Assembly (NCBI GenBank): GCA_029216955.1
Contig: JANAVB010023996.1
Span: 17,164,142-17,228,141 of the forward strand
Length of the DNA: 64,000 nt
Reading direction: 5' to 3'
DNA from: Iris pallida
Lineage: Eukaryota > Streptophyta > Magnoliopsida > Asparagales > Iridaceae
Both the position numbers and the translations under genes were made by a program. This document shows positions 1-11,149 of the stretch, in pieces. The first letter of the stretch is position 1; each line of letters begins with the position of its first letter. The notes beneath the pieces are model-generated. The model was not told the DNA's origin. It did no database searches and saw nothing but the letters and a program-made list of their open reading frames with translations.

Positions 1-520
1 ACGATCAGGATACCATCAGATCAGAGTCAGAGAGCAGGACATCCCGAAGACAGCTTTCAGATCTAGATATAGGCATTGGGAGTTCCTTGTTATGCCAATT
101 GGAGCAACCAATGCGCCGGCTGTATTCATGGACCTCATGAATCGTATCTTCATGCCTTATTTGGATCAGTTCGTGATTATGTTCCTAGACGACATCCTGG
201 TCTACAGCAAGAGTGAAGCGGAGCATGAGCAGCATCTCAGAGTTGTCCTCCAGATTCTCAGAGAGCACCAGTTGTACACGAAGTTTAGTAAATGCGAGTT
301 CTGGCTCGATCGCATTTCATACTTGGGTCATATCATCACCAGAGGAGGAGTAGAAGTGGATCCCCAGAAGACTGTGGCTATTGAGACATGGCCAGTACCT
401 GGCACAATTGTAGAAGTTCGCAGTTTCTTGGCTTGGCCGGCTACTACCGGCGATTTATTTCAGACTTTGCTCGGATTTCAGCGCCATTGACCCAGTTGAC
501 CCGTAAGGATGTGCAGTTTG
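1..520 (+). pseudogene. Element 1 reverse transcriptase (partial, broken)
   Basis: This is the C-terminal two thirds of a Ty3/gypsy reverse transcriptase, which would copy element RNA into DNA in the cytoplasmic particle. The clearest frame starts at ATG 92. It holds the family motif [12 protein letters not shown] and the active-site FLDD at 182-193, equivalent to YxDD, then the connection region with SYLGHIIT and VDPQK. At about 420-440 the frame shifts: the Tyr-Tyr-Arg-Arg-Phe stretch that normally follows is read in a different frame. The first 90 bases also carry RT sequence in another frame, so there are at least two lesions. Confidence 0.85.
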
Positions 521-534
521 CTTGGACATCATAA

Positions 535-985
535 TGTCAGGATTCTTTTGAGAAGTTGAAGCGAGGTTTGATAACGGCACCCATTCTCATGCTTTCCGAT
601 GGGACCGGAGGATTTTCAGTATATTGTGATGCTTCAGGCAGAGGTTTAGGATGTATTTTGATGCAGCATGGAAAGGTAATAGCTTATGCGTCACGTCAAC
701 TTCGTGATCATGAGAGGAACTACCCGACCCATGACTTAGAGTTGGCAGCAGTAGTGTTTGCACTTAAGCTTTAGAGCCATTATTTGTATGGAGACCGGGT
801 AGAGATTTTCATCGACCACAAGAGCCTGAAGTATGTTTTTACTCAGAAGGATCTTAACATGCATCAGAGAAGGTGACTAGAGCTACTTGTGGATTATGAT
901 GTTAACCTGCAATATCACCCAGGGAAGGCCAATGTAGTAGCAGATGCATTGAGCAGAAGAGCTGGAGTTATTTTTTAACAGCACA
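535..985 (+). pseudogene. Element 1 RNase H domain (broken)
   Basis: This is the gypsy-type RNase H that follows RT and removes RNA from the RNA-DNA hybrid. The frame at 556-774 shows [15 protein letters not shown] with the first catalytic Asp, then [21 protein letters not shown] with the second acidic position. Stops at 532-534, 772-774 and about 874-876 interrupt it. Beyond them the frame still reads as the end of the domain, including the conserved [15 protein letters not shown] at about 920-960. The remnant is old but easily recognised. Confidence 0.85.
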
Positions 986-1109
986 ACCAGAGTTATTAGC
1001 AGATCTTCAGAAGATGGGTATAGAAGTTGTCCTTCCTACCAATGTGGCATTGATGGCCAGCCTACAAGTTCAGTCCACTATAGTCGAGAGGATCCAGATG
1101 GCGTAGTCA

Positions 1110-2290
1110 ACAGATTCCAAGCTTCAGCGACTCAGAGCAGAGTGTGAGGCAGGACGATGGCCAGAGTTATACATTCATGAAGATGGTACACTTTGGTATG
1201 GGAGGCATCTTTGTGTACCTAGTGGAGATATCAGACATGAGATCATGGCAGAAGCTCACAGTTCTCAGTATTCGATTCATCCGAGCGGTACAAAGATGTA
1301 CCGTGATATCCGTCAGCACTTTTGGGAGAATGGAATGAAGAGGGAGATAGCCCGGTTTGTCTCTCGGTATTTGGTTTGCCAACAAGTTAAAGCTGAGCAT
1401 CAGAGATCGGCTGGACTTCTTCAGCCCTTGCCGATTCCAGAATGGAAGTGGGAGCATATCACCATGGATTTCGGGACTGGATTACCTAGGTCCCCGGCCG
1501 AAAGAGATGCTATTTGGGTTATTATAGACAGGCTCACGAAGGTGGCATACTTTCTCCCTTTCAGAGTTGGTCAGTCGACGGCTCAGCTAGCAGAGATGTA
1601 CCTCAGGCAAATTATCAAATTTCACGGTGTACCAGTCAGTATCACCTCGGACAGAGATTCAAGATTTACGTCGCACTTTTGGCACAGTCTGCAAGAGTGT
1701 TTGGGAACTCACCTCCAGTTCATCTCAGCTTATCGTCAGCAGACAGATGGTCAGTCAGAGCGTACCATATGAACCTTAGAAGATATGTTGAGATCTTGTA
1801 CGCTCGACTTCGATGGTTCGTGGGAGGATCACCTGTACCTGGTGGAGTTCTCGTACAACAACAGTTTCCAAGCCAGTATTCAGATGGCACCATTCGAGGC
1901 ACTGTATGGTAGGAAGTACATATCCCCGCTAGCATGGGACGATATTGGAGAGAGGCAGATGCTCTGTTCGGAAATGATTACTCAGACAGTTGAGGTGGTC
2001 AGAAGAGTCAGAGATTATATTCGCGTCGCACAAGATCGCCAGCGCCATTGGGCTGATTCTCATCGGCGTTCCCTTGAATTTTCGGTCGGCGACCATGTAT
2101 TCCTCAGGATCTCGCCTAACCGTGGCGTAATTCATTTTGGCGTACGAAAAAGCTTAGTCCTAGGTATATAGGGCCGTTTGATATCCTCGAGCGATTAGGA
2201 GATGTGTCCTATCGTCTCGCTCTCCCGCCGTCGTTACGTGAGGTGCATGATGTCTTCCATGTATCCCAACTATGACGGTGTATTCCGAAC
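1110..2290 (+). pseudogene. Element 1 integrase (broken)
   Basis: Integrase joins element DNA to the host chromosome. The zinc-binding part lies at about 1240-1400, but one cysteine of the usual CLVCQQ motif is replaced by Tyr (YLVCQQ), a lost metal ligand. The core has the DDE triad: Asp at 1467-1469 (MDF), Asp at 1650-1652 (SDRD) and Glu at 1758-1760 (DGQSER), with 60 and 35 residues between them, as in active integrases. A TGA at 1770-1772 stops the frame. The core continues in another frame from about 1785 (WEDHLYLVEFSYNNS) and the C-terminal part runs to about 2170, where there is a further shift. [21 protein letters not shown] at about 2211-2272 is the integrase tail before the chromodomain. 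Confidence 0.9.
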
Positions 2291-2349
2291 CCGAGCCACA
2301 TCCTGGATCATTCAAAATTGGTTTTTGGTACCAACCTTTCGTATGAGGA

Positions 2350-2505
2350 GAGGCCCGTGTCTATATTGGACCGAAGAGAGAAGTACTCAAGAACAAGACT
2401 ATCAAGTTAGTCAGTGTTGCTTGGGGTCATCACTCTTTGGGTGAGTCAACATGGAAGCGTGAAGATGATATTCGATCGCGATATCCCGACCTGTTTAACT
2501 CGTAA
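2350..2505 (+). pseudogene. Element 1 chromodomain
   Basis: The last stretch of pol reads ILDRREK, then VAWGHHS, ESTWKRE and RYPDLF, ending at TAA 2503-2505. This is the chromodomain signature at the integrase C-terminus of plant chromoviruses, which is thought to direct integration towards heterochromatin. The family residues are the hydrophobic strand before the W of VAWGHHS and the TWE/TWK position. A frame change near 2390 separates the first part from the rest. Confidence 0.85.
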
Positions 2506-2637
2506 GGTATAATGTCCTTCTTATGCCTTATGCTCTCAGTTCCTTGCTTGAATGAATAATTGCATGGTGGACAGCTTAGTATAGCTTGTCCTTGCCTCTC
2601 TAGCCTCTTAATTAAATTCCGAGGACGAAATTCTTTT

Positions 2638-2651
2638 AAGGTGGGTAGAAT
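2638..2651 (+). other. Element 1 polypurine tract
   Basis: The purine-rich run AAGGTGGGTAGAA lies just before the LTR start and follows the conserved 'ccgaggacgaaatt' stretch that precedes the PPT in every related element here (elements 2, 3 and 4). It would prime plus-strand DNA synthesis. Confidence 0.7.
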
Positions 2652-2830
2652 TATAACGCTCGTAGTTCGTATTATGTATTTTGGGATACGTGTACGTATT
2701 TTGACTCATATTGCATGTCTCATTGCATGGTTTATTTTGGCATTTCATTTGCTTGGTTCGGTTCGGTTTGCTTGGTTCGGCTTGGTTCGGTTTTTGTGGA
2801 CCAACCCCACCTACCACCATCCATCATTTA
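2652..2830 (+). repeat. Element 1 3' LTR, first segment
   Basis: The LTR begins TATAACGCTC, probably a decayed TGTAACGC, directly after the PPT. It holds a run of GGTTCGG-type repeats at about 2755-2800. It stops at 2830 where element 2 is inserted; the last five bases, ATTTA at 2826-2830, recur at 35713-35717 as the target-site duplication. Confidence 0.75.
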
Positions 2831-4677
2831 TGTAGCACCCAGTTTCTAAAATAAGGGTAATTTTGAAATTTTGTAATTATAATCATTTAATAATGATATT
2901 TAAACCATATTATATTTTTTGGTAATTTTTAGTTAATTTAAAACTATTTAAAACCACGACTTGTGATTTTTATGATTGACTAGTGTAACCCTAGAGTTGG
3001 CTAAGCCTAGAGACTAACCATGACCATGGGAGCCTAGTCATGTGATTAGGATGACTAATTGCAACTTTTGGGCCTAAGGATATTTTGGTCATTTTGACAA
3101 TTTTGTGAAATTGTAAATTATATTAATTAAATATGTGCTAGCTAAATATTTGAGACTTGACCTAGAACTTAGCCTAATCTAGGTTAGCCTTGAGTTTAGA
3201 ATCTTGATAGGGTAACCTAGCAAATGACAAGATTATTAATATCTAGATATTTCTAAGAAAGATTTTTTTTCTTAGGATATTTGTGAAAAAGGAAGCCTAT
3301 GACAAGTCAAACCAATAGAAAGGCCTAGAATTAGGTGGACAACTCCTAACCACTCATCTAGACCTAAAACCTAACCCTAAATCATCTAATGGCAGCCACA
3401 ATTGGATCCCCCTTCCTATAAAACATCCTTAGCAAAAACCTTTGCCTCTTTTACAACTTCTTAGAACCCTAATAGTTCCTCCCCAAATTTCCTTCCCTAA
3501 ATATCCAAATCAAGACCAAATTGGTCCTAATCAATTGCAACATCACCCTCTACCATAGTGGAAGCTAGTAGGGGCTTGCTAGCTAGGGTTTGAAGTGCTT
3601 TGGTCAATTGGAGTTCAAGGAGAAACCTCATCATTGCCCTTTTTCATTGAGATTCAATCTCAATAGGTAAATCCCATAAAACCATATAAAATCATGTTTT
3701 ATTTTTATAGATGCATGCATATAGGTATACCCTAGCTGTAGGGTTAGTTTGGTGCTAGGTAGTGTCCAATTCGTGTCCGTATCGGTCACGTATCGGTGTA
3801 ATTAAATGGTTGTTTGATGAAATGCTTGAATGGAATAAATTTTACTAATTTCGAAAACTAATTACATAGTAGTGTAGCCCTATAGGTAGAGATTAATAAT
3901 CTCCAACTCTTAACACGAGGACACTTGTGTCCGTGTCCAAAACAGGGTCAGACTCGTAGTACGAGACACCGTACGGGGCTCGTGCGGCTGTCCTGCTGCT
4001 CGACACTGATTGCGAACACGACACGCAATGTCTTGACACGAAACTTTAAGGGAAGGTCGGAGATGACTGACACTGTGCTCATAAAATTTGGGGAGGTGTC
4101 GTGTCGTGTCGTGTCGAGGGAGAAAACACGAGCGTACTGATTCTACACTACACTGTTACACACGTACAGGGCTCACTGACACGGGGTTCGTGTCGCTTCT
4201 GGACACGTTGTGGTCGTGTGTCAGGGTGTCGGACACGAAGCCCTATACCTGGCGAACCCCTAGGCACGACCACGAGGTGTCTTGTGTCGTGTGTCGTGTC
4301 CTAGCCCGACTCACACACGTGCACGAGGCCGTCTGCACGTTTTAGTGTCTGTGTGTGTGTTCTCTCTGTTAGGACACGGTTGTGTCCAGTTCCTTGACAC
4401 TAGGACACACCCACGACACACTTACACCTATACAACTATTTACCAACCATTAGTTTGGGATCTTAGTTTTGTTTTGGACCTCGAATTTAGGTTTCCCCCA
4501 ATTTTCTGACACGTGAACACTGATGCTGAAATCCTGAGTTCAATTCATATTTTTTACTGTTTGATTAATGATTTAATCACCATACCAATCCATTTACACC
4601 TATATTAGAGTACTGGAATGTTGGTTATTGATTTGGTATTGAGAACGGGAATGGACTGATGAGTAACCTATAAATAT
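2831..4677 (+). repeat. Element 2 5' LTR, first segment
   Basis: It starts TGTAGCACCCAGTTTC and matches 31121-32960 of the 3' LTR throughout. Most is AT-rich noncoding DNA; the ORFs here are chance. From about 3765 to 4410 there is a GC-richer island dense in GTGTC/GACAC. It ends at 4677 where element 3 is inserted; continuity is shown because the 3' LTR reads straight through from 'gagtaacct' to 'agactgattagc', which here lies at 26085. Confidence 0.85.
3765..4410 (+). repeat. GTGTC/GACAC-rich island in element 2 LTR
   Basis: This ~650-bp stretch is packed with CGTGTC and GACACG words, including an uninterrupted GTGTCGTGTCGTGTCGTGTC at about 4096-4115. Its base composition differs sharply from the AT-rich LTR on both sides. 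The same island occurs in the 3' LTR (about 32060-32700) and in element 6 in reverse (about 45590-46260). No stable ORF is shared between the copies, so it is not protein coding. Confidence 0.7.
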
Positions 4678-4731
4678 TGTCACGACCCGCACCCACCGTG
4701 AGGGTACGAGTACGTAACAGCGCCCAGCCTA

Positions 4732-4747
4732 CGCCGCAGTGTCGGCG
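4732..4747 (-). other. Conserved hairpin near LTR end (element 3)
   Basis: CGCCG at 4732-4736 pairs with CGGCG at 4743-4747 around a 6-base loop. It lies 54 bases inside the LTR terminus. The same position in elements 4 and 5 holds a different but equally paired stem. Confidence 0.5.
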
Positions 4748-5518
4748 GTAGAACGCTGTCCTAGGTCAAACATCTATAAAATAAAGGTACCTGTACAGTA
4801 TATACTCTCCGAATGGAGGTGACATAGCAGATACAGTCTCAATAACATCTAAGGTAGAGCATGATAAAGATAGATAAAACATGAAATCCAAAGAGATACA
4901 GCAGATAGAAGTCTAAGTGTCTAAGATACACAAACCCAGAAATACATCTCAAAGCTCAAATACAGTAATCCATAAATATAACTCAAGACAACTGGAAATA
5001 ACTATGAACAAAACCCTAGCTATCTATACAACCTCTACTGTGTCTCCTCTAGGCTAGCAGGCAACCTCCAGGCTATCTGTAAAATTTATCAACAGGTCAA
5101 GTCAGGACAGGAGCGAGCACAATACATCTCATGCAGTTCATATCATGGCAGAAAATATAAAGCAAGCAATAGAGTAAGATACATGAAACGCTGTAAGAAG
5201 ATGTACTTGAAAATAGGAAAGATATTTGATAACTGGAAATATATACATGATAAGTAAGAACTATAAGTGACTAGTAATTTAGAGTACGAGATGACATGTA
5301 ATTGGCTTAGGTTGAACATGATGTACATGAGTGAACATGTGGGACATCAGCCAATAAGGCTGTGTTGTACATGATAAAATATGAAAAGTAACAGAGTGAA
5401 CATGATGGGTAAATCACATGACCATTTATACTCACCCTACCCACAATCAATACACAAGGATCCAGTCCAGTTACGTTACGGACATGATGTTTTGGTTATA
5501 CAGAAAACACATGCGGAA

Positions 5519-5586
5519 ACATGAGCGTACATGAAAGAACATGAAAGTACATGAACGTACATGAAAGAACATGAGTGTACATGAAT
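5519..5586. repeat. Short ACATGAA-type tandem repeats
   Basis: About seven imperfect units of 9-10 bp built on 'gtacatgaa/gaacatgaa' follow one another. The other LTR of element 3 has the same run at about 11978-12062, and element 6 has a longer version at about 42686-42960. Confidence 0.65.
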
Positions 5587-6559
5587 AACGCAGAAGCAAG
5601 GAATACATGATGTACATGAAACATATGTCAAAGTATCCGATGCGCCCGCTAAGGGGGATAACATCCCAAGAAGAGATCCATATAGTACCAATCCGTGATG
5701 ATAACGTGACAGCATCAAGTAAAAGTAATCTAGAGCGAGAATATAAGTCGTGACAAGTATGAAACGATCAGAGAATATACTCGCCTGATATCCTGAACAG
5801 CTGATATGAAAAGATGGCCAACTGGAGTCACAGAGTCCTAGTTATAGCAACACAGGTTATAAAGAGTTCAATTTATATGGTAATTGAAATTATAATACAA
5901 ACTACATGATTCTAAGTCAATCTAGGTCAAAGTCAACTCTTGGTCAACTCTGGTCAACCGTACTAGTCAAACTAGGTTAACTAGGCAGTACTAGGTCTAA
6001 ACCTAGACTAACAAGTCTCATTAGGCCTAACCAAGCCTAGACTAACACTCACACAAAATCATAAAGCTACATAAGTTATCAAACACACATTACATATATA
6101 TTCATATATATTTTATTACAAGCAAGGTGCATAAAGACAAGGAGTGAGTGATACATGAATGTAGATATGGCAATGTGTACATAGCAGTACAATGTGTTCA
6201 AGTGTGAGGGGGTTATGTTAGAAGGATAACATTTAGCAAAGGTTCATTGTGTCACATAGAAGAAATAACATGTAAAGCATAGGTTTAGCATGTGTGTGTG
6301 TGGTGTTAATCATAACAAAAGGGTTTATTTATACATCAAAGGGTTTACTCATAACAATAAGTAGGTTTTATGTGTATTCATGCTTGGGGTTACTGTCAAC
6401 ATGTAGAAGGGGTTTTAACATATGAACATGGTGCTAAGTGCTAATATGGCATCATACATTCATATCATGTTGGCATTCATAGCATACATTCATACTTGAT
6501 TACGTTACTTACTTACATATGAATACTTGCATACATGTTTCAATACCTTGCATTACCCA

Positions 6560-6721
6560 CATGCTTGCATTTCATCCATTCATTCATGCATTGCATTCAT
6601 TCATTCATTCATGCACCTATACATACATATTTGAATACATTATATACTTTCATACATTATATTATTTATGCATACTCTATATTATATTACATTCTCTTAA
6701 CACACACACATATTATATATA

Positions 6722-6752
<31 letters not shown>

Positions 6753-6780
6753 AATATATATATACACATGCATATATACA
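6560..6780. repeat. CATT repeats followed by TA microsatellite
   Basis: Runs of 'cattcattcatt' with ATGCAT interruptions (about 6560-6620) are followed by TATA-rich sequence ending in a (TA)n tract at about 6718-6765. The matching stretch in the other LTR (13020-13205) is shorter. Confidence 0.7.
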
Positions 6781-8228
6781 TATTTGTACATACAAGGATA
6801 TACAAAATGCATATGTCGTATAGTAATCTTCTACTTAAAACCAATACTGTACAAATTAAGCATTCATTAAATTCTAGAATTAAAATATGTTTATATCTTT
6901 GTGTTACCTTTCCGAAACTTTAAACGGATCGTATTTTCGTGTCCGGAAGCTCCCGGAATCGCAAAAACACCGAAACGCGTTTCGTCTTTCGTACAGCTGA
7001 CACTCAAATAATTTATAGAAAGTTTCAGAACGAATTTTGCTTATTAAAATATTATTTGGAAAGCTAACTTCGATACGGTTCTTTTAAAAAAATAGGAGAT
7101 AAATCGGAGTTTTAAACTAAAAGTTATGACATTTCTAAGTTGCTATTGCTACTAAAAACGTGGATAAATATTATGACGAATTTAGGTAGTTTGAGACAAA
7201 GAAACACAAGTATTAACATAATATATTAAGAACTCACTCTACACTAATATATATATAAGACACTATAGAACACATCTCCAATACAAAAATATGAGATTAA
7301 ATATGTAATAATTATTCATATATGACAACACACATAGTGTGTCCAAATTTGGAGTTTTCCCACATGGACACAACCACAACACAAAGGACACTCCTATGAC
7401 CTCCAAATGGACACAAATGGACACAAATGGAGATACAACCATGGGGGTCATTTCTATGGGTTCAAAATATTCTTATATGTATGTAAGGATGGATTAGAGG
7501 AGAGATTATACCTTCCGGAAGAGAGATTCAAAGAAAAATTCTTCCGACACGACACCGACACGTAGAGATTCTAAAAGGACACGAACGAGCTCCGAATCCT
7601 CCCAAACTTGGCTAGCACCCTCTAACCATGGAGTAGAGGAGAAATAAAGAAGATTTGGTAGAAGAAGGGGTTTTTTGGAGATGAAATCAATGGAGGTTCA
7701 TCTCTAAATTAATTTGGGGAAGAAACAAGAGAGAGAAAGTGGATGAAAACAAATGAATGAATGAGTGACTCACTCCTTATCTCCCCATAGGGCTGTCAAA
7801 AATGGTGAGATGTCCCCTATTTGAATGTCCAAAATGCCCTCCACTAATCTATTTGATTTAAATTAGGAATGGGTTAAAGGTTGAGGTCAATTTAGTCTAG
7901 TTTTAAGTCTCTAATTAAACTAAACCTATCCATAAATAATTAGTCTAACTACTAACTAAAATTAATATCATGTGGACTAAAATTAATATCATGTGGGCCA
8001 TGCCTAAGTAGTGTGTGGGTCCCACTAGAGTCAAACTACCCCCCCGGGTCCCGTTTCAAGTCGGATTGAGTTGAAATTCGCGTCCGACTCAAAAACCCCA
8101 AAACAATATCATAAATAATAAAAAAATTTCAACCCCAAAATAATATCATAAATAATAAAATAAAATTTAAAATATTCAAAAATGTAAAATGACAAAAATA
8201 CCCCTGTTTCTGAAAACTGGGGATGACA

Positions 8229-8243
8229 AATCTATCCACCTTA
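8229..8243 (-). other. Element 3 polypurine tract
   Basis: On the minus strand this reads TAAGGTGGATAGATT directly before the 3' LTR start, preceded by the conserved 'tttcgaggacgaaatt' block. Confidence 0.7.
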
Positions 8244-8349
8244 AAAAAAATTTCGTCCTCGAAATTAAAATAAGGCAATCACAGGAAACACATGCAGAAA
8301 ACAATTTCATTCAAATACTTTTCAAAAAAAATCAGCAATAAAAAAAAAT

Positions 8350-8730
8350 CTCTTTGAGGCATCAAACATTTGTAAATAAAAACTGATACGTGTCCGATAC
8401 GGACACAAAACCATCAAAATCACACTATCAAAGGTCAAAATCAACAATCACCAACGCAATAAATATCAAAATAATTCAAAAGGTCAAATACAAAATATCC
8501 TTAGGCCAGAAATGACATTAAAACATCCTAATCACATGGTTAGGCTCTAGGTCAAACAGTCTCTAATGTTTCACTCGCAAAACATCAAAATCATAAGTCA
8601 TGATTTTAAATAGTTTAAAATGATTTAAAAATTACCAAAAATCATATCAAGATTTAAATGTCAAATCGATAAATGATTAAAATTACAAAATTTTAAAATT
8701 ATCCTCATTTTAGAAACTGGGTGTTACAAG
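8350..8730 (-). repeat. Element 2-family LTR fragment inside element 3
   Basis: Read on the minus strand from 8730, this fragment starts TGTAACACCCAGTTTCTAAAAT and follows the first ~300 bp of the element 2/element 6 LTR, then jumps to the segment around the 'gatacgtgtcc' words (about 8388-8405), which lies much further inside those LTRs. It is therefore an internally deleted LTR piece. A PPT-like run abuts its start. Confidence 0.65.
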
Positions 8731-11149
8731 TCTACCCACCTTAGAAAAATTTTGTCCTCGAAATTAAAATGTTCATACTCCTTCTAGGTCAAACCCCCCA
8801 CAATCAAGTCTCAGAACTTAAACAATCATACGATTTAAAAGGATGACATACAGGGTCATGGCATACGGTGGTAGTGAAAGTCTCATCTAGGTATACTAGT
8901 CATGCTAAACCAAAACGGTCATAGGGTATCAAAACACACAAGCAATCTAGGGTGCTAAACTAGAAAAGATACAGAATAACAATCATCAAGACTGTAAGGT
9001 AGTCTACCATCCTATATGAAACTGGTACTTATCAAAATAAATAAAGTTAACTACCATTTATCTAATAAGGGGTACTATTCAAGAAAATCAAAATCAAAAG
9101 TTAAAGAATGAAAGCCAATTGCATGGAAATCCAATCAAATATTTATATATCGCGTTAGAGAGGGAAAAGCTAGCATTATGTACAAGTTATGTAGTTCGTG
9201 TGTGTATGGATGTATGTGGACATGTTATATGGTTAGATAATAGGCGTGTGTGTATGTGAAATATACATGAAAGTGCATAGGAGGATTTGGGTTTCAAACA
9301 ATAACTATCAAGTTACACTAATCATGGCATATTGGTTAAACAATCTACAATACACAACTCATTTGCTCATAACATGCATGGCTAACCATGTATATGTATA
9401 TATAAAGAGGTAGAGATTTAGTTATGTATCTATTACATTATAACATGTATGCATAAACTCTATATATCTATATAGATATGAACATAACATAGAGAGGAAG
9501 TGTTAGGTTACATGGCAGTATAACTATGTTAGAGTGTGGGTGTCACTACGGGTTATAGCTTTAGTAATGAAAGGTTAGACCAGTTTTAGTTCGACAATTA
9601 CATACAAGAATCTGAAATAAGCTAACATTTAAACCAGTGTATTAACCAACCCAATGTTTATCACAACCTAACATGTAAGAGTATAAACCTAACATCATAT
9701 CCCTACATACAACAATGTACATAGCTCCAAAATATTACATTTTTTAAAAAAATAAAACAGCAAATTGAACTAAACATTTGGAATCCAGTTAAGGGTTAAT
9801 ATGCACACAGTCTTAGATTTGACAATTTAAACACAAACTCAACTAATTTTTTTTGAATTGAAACCCTATGTATAACATGTGCAGTGATGTAAACAAAACT
9901 AACAACATGAAACCTATATTTGAATTACGAATTTAAACTGAAAAAGCAGAAAACCAGAAATATTGGGATTTTGACAATTTAAACATCAACAACATATTAA
10001 TATGTATTTAGATAGGTAGGAAATCAAGTGTAGCATGCATACGTGTCAGGCAAAGAGTCTGTGTCCACTATATATATATTCTTATGTCCCAATATAAAAA
10101 AATTAAATTCCATATCAAGACCAACATTTAGATTCCAACCAAGATTGCAAAGTAGGTGATTGGTGTAATCAGACAGTTTTATTATTATTATTATATTATT
10201 TAATACAAGAATAATAGCAAGAAGGAAATAACGATAAAATCTGTTCTGCTTATGTTTAAAGAAGGACCATTTTGAAACCCAGAGCTAAACTATCAAATCC
10301 AAGATAAGGTCTAGCAAAATCATCGATTATATAAGAAGAAATTCCATAGTAAGAAGTCACACAAGGTTTATAACAACAGCCAAAGCTACTACTAAGTTAA
10401 TTATGAGAAACAAAATAAAACAAAATTTTCCTCTTTTTTTGAAAGACTGAACAAAAGTAGTGAAAACATGTTCAAAAGCATTAAGGTACAATCTGATAAT
10501 TATATGCGTCTATCCAAAATCATGGTGCTCTAAATCCTTGTCATACTAGTAAGCAAGGCTACGATAATCATAGAGTCCTCAACTTAGGCACAACCTCTAG
10601 AATCATGGTATTTAACATTTTCGTGATGCCGCTAGCTTGGCTGCGAAAATCTTAAATTCCCACACCCAAGAAATATATCCAAGTCAGACTATATGTCCTC
10701 ACCATGCTGGCTAATGTGACTGTAGAAGACTAGATTCTATAACATAGATGACCTAGCCTATAATTTCATCTTGACAAAAATTAAATTAAATCAACAATGA
10801 ATACCCAAAAATCAAATTTATCAACGAACATCAAGATTCAAAATGAACAAAAATCCATCAAATCATATAAATACAAACTCGGATGCAACTGCTAACATCA
10901 AGATTCAAAATTCCACAATCATCAAAATCAAGTTCAACAATAGAAAGTAAGATAAATCAAATCAAGGGAAGAGAGTTTTTCAAATCGAAGTTAAAATAAG
11001 ATTCTTAAGGGTCGTCCCAAGAATCTCTCGAGGGATCCTAACTGTGATTGAGTACCTTTAAATATATCCATATCCTACTGCAGGCTGTAGTGGTACTCTA
11101 GTTCGAATACCACTACCAAACTCGACCTGCATGGCCACCACTAAAAACG

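Larger units (their letters stand above)
1..2830 (+). mobile_element. Element 1: degenerate Ty3/gypsy chromovirus, 3' part
   Basis: This is the 3' part of the oldest element in the window. It runs in from the left edge with pol in the order RT, RNase H, integrase, chromodomain, then a polypurine tract and the start of a 3' LTR near 2652. Integrase after RNase H marks it as Ty3/gypsy, and the chromodomain at the integrase C-terminus marks it as a chromovirus (Tekay/Del-like). The coding sequence is split by several stops and frame changes, so it is dead. The LTR is cut at 2830 by element 2 and resumes at 35718. The 5' LTR, gag and protease would lie left of the window. Confidence 0.85.
4678..8228 (-). 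repeat. Element 3 3' LTR (intact)
   Basis: This is a 3551-bp uninterrupted LTR, read right to left from TGTCATCCCCAG at 8228 to GGGTCGTGACA at 4678. It holds a cluster of GTCAA/TTGAC words (about 5920-5990), ACATGAA-type short repeats (5519-5586), CATT repeats (about 6560-6615) and a (TA)n tract (6720-6765). It has no gene; the ORFs inside are low-complexity chance frames. Confidence 0.85.
8229..11149 (-). other. Element 3 interior: noncoding, with a second LTR start inside
   Basis: I see no gag or pol in this 2.9 kb on either strand. On the minus strand it starts with the same post-LTR sequence as the other large-LTR elements (11149 to about 11125). Its middle (about 10500-10700) matches the noncoding stretch after gag in element 2 (about 30780-30960). 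Near its 3' end it holds one PPT-like run (about 8731-8745) followed by an LTR start, TGTAACACCCAG, at 8730, and about 400 bp later a second PPT next to the true 3' LTR. The rest (about 8800-10450) is AT-rich with nothing recognisable. Confidence 0.7.
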
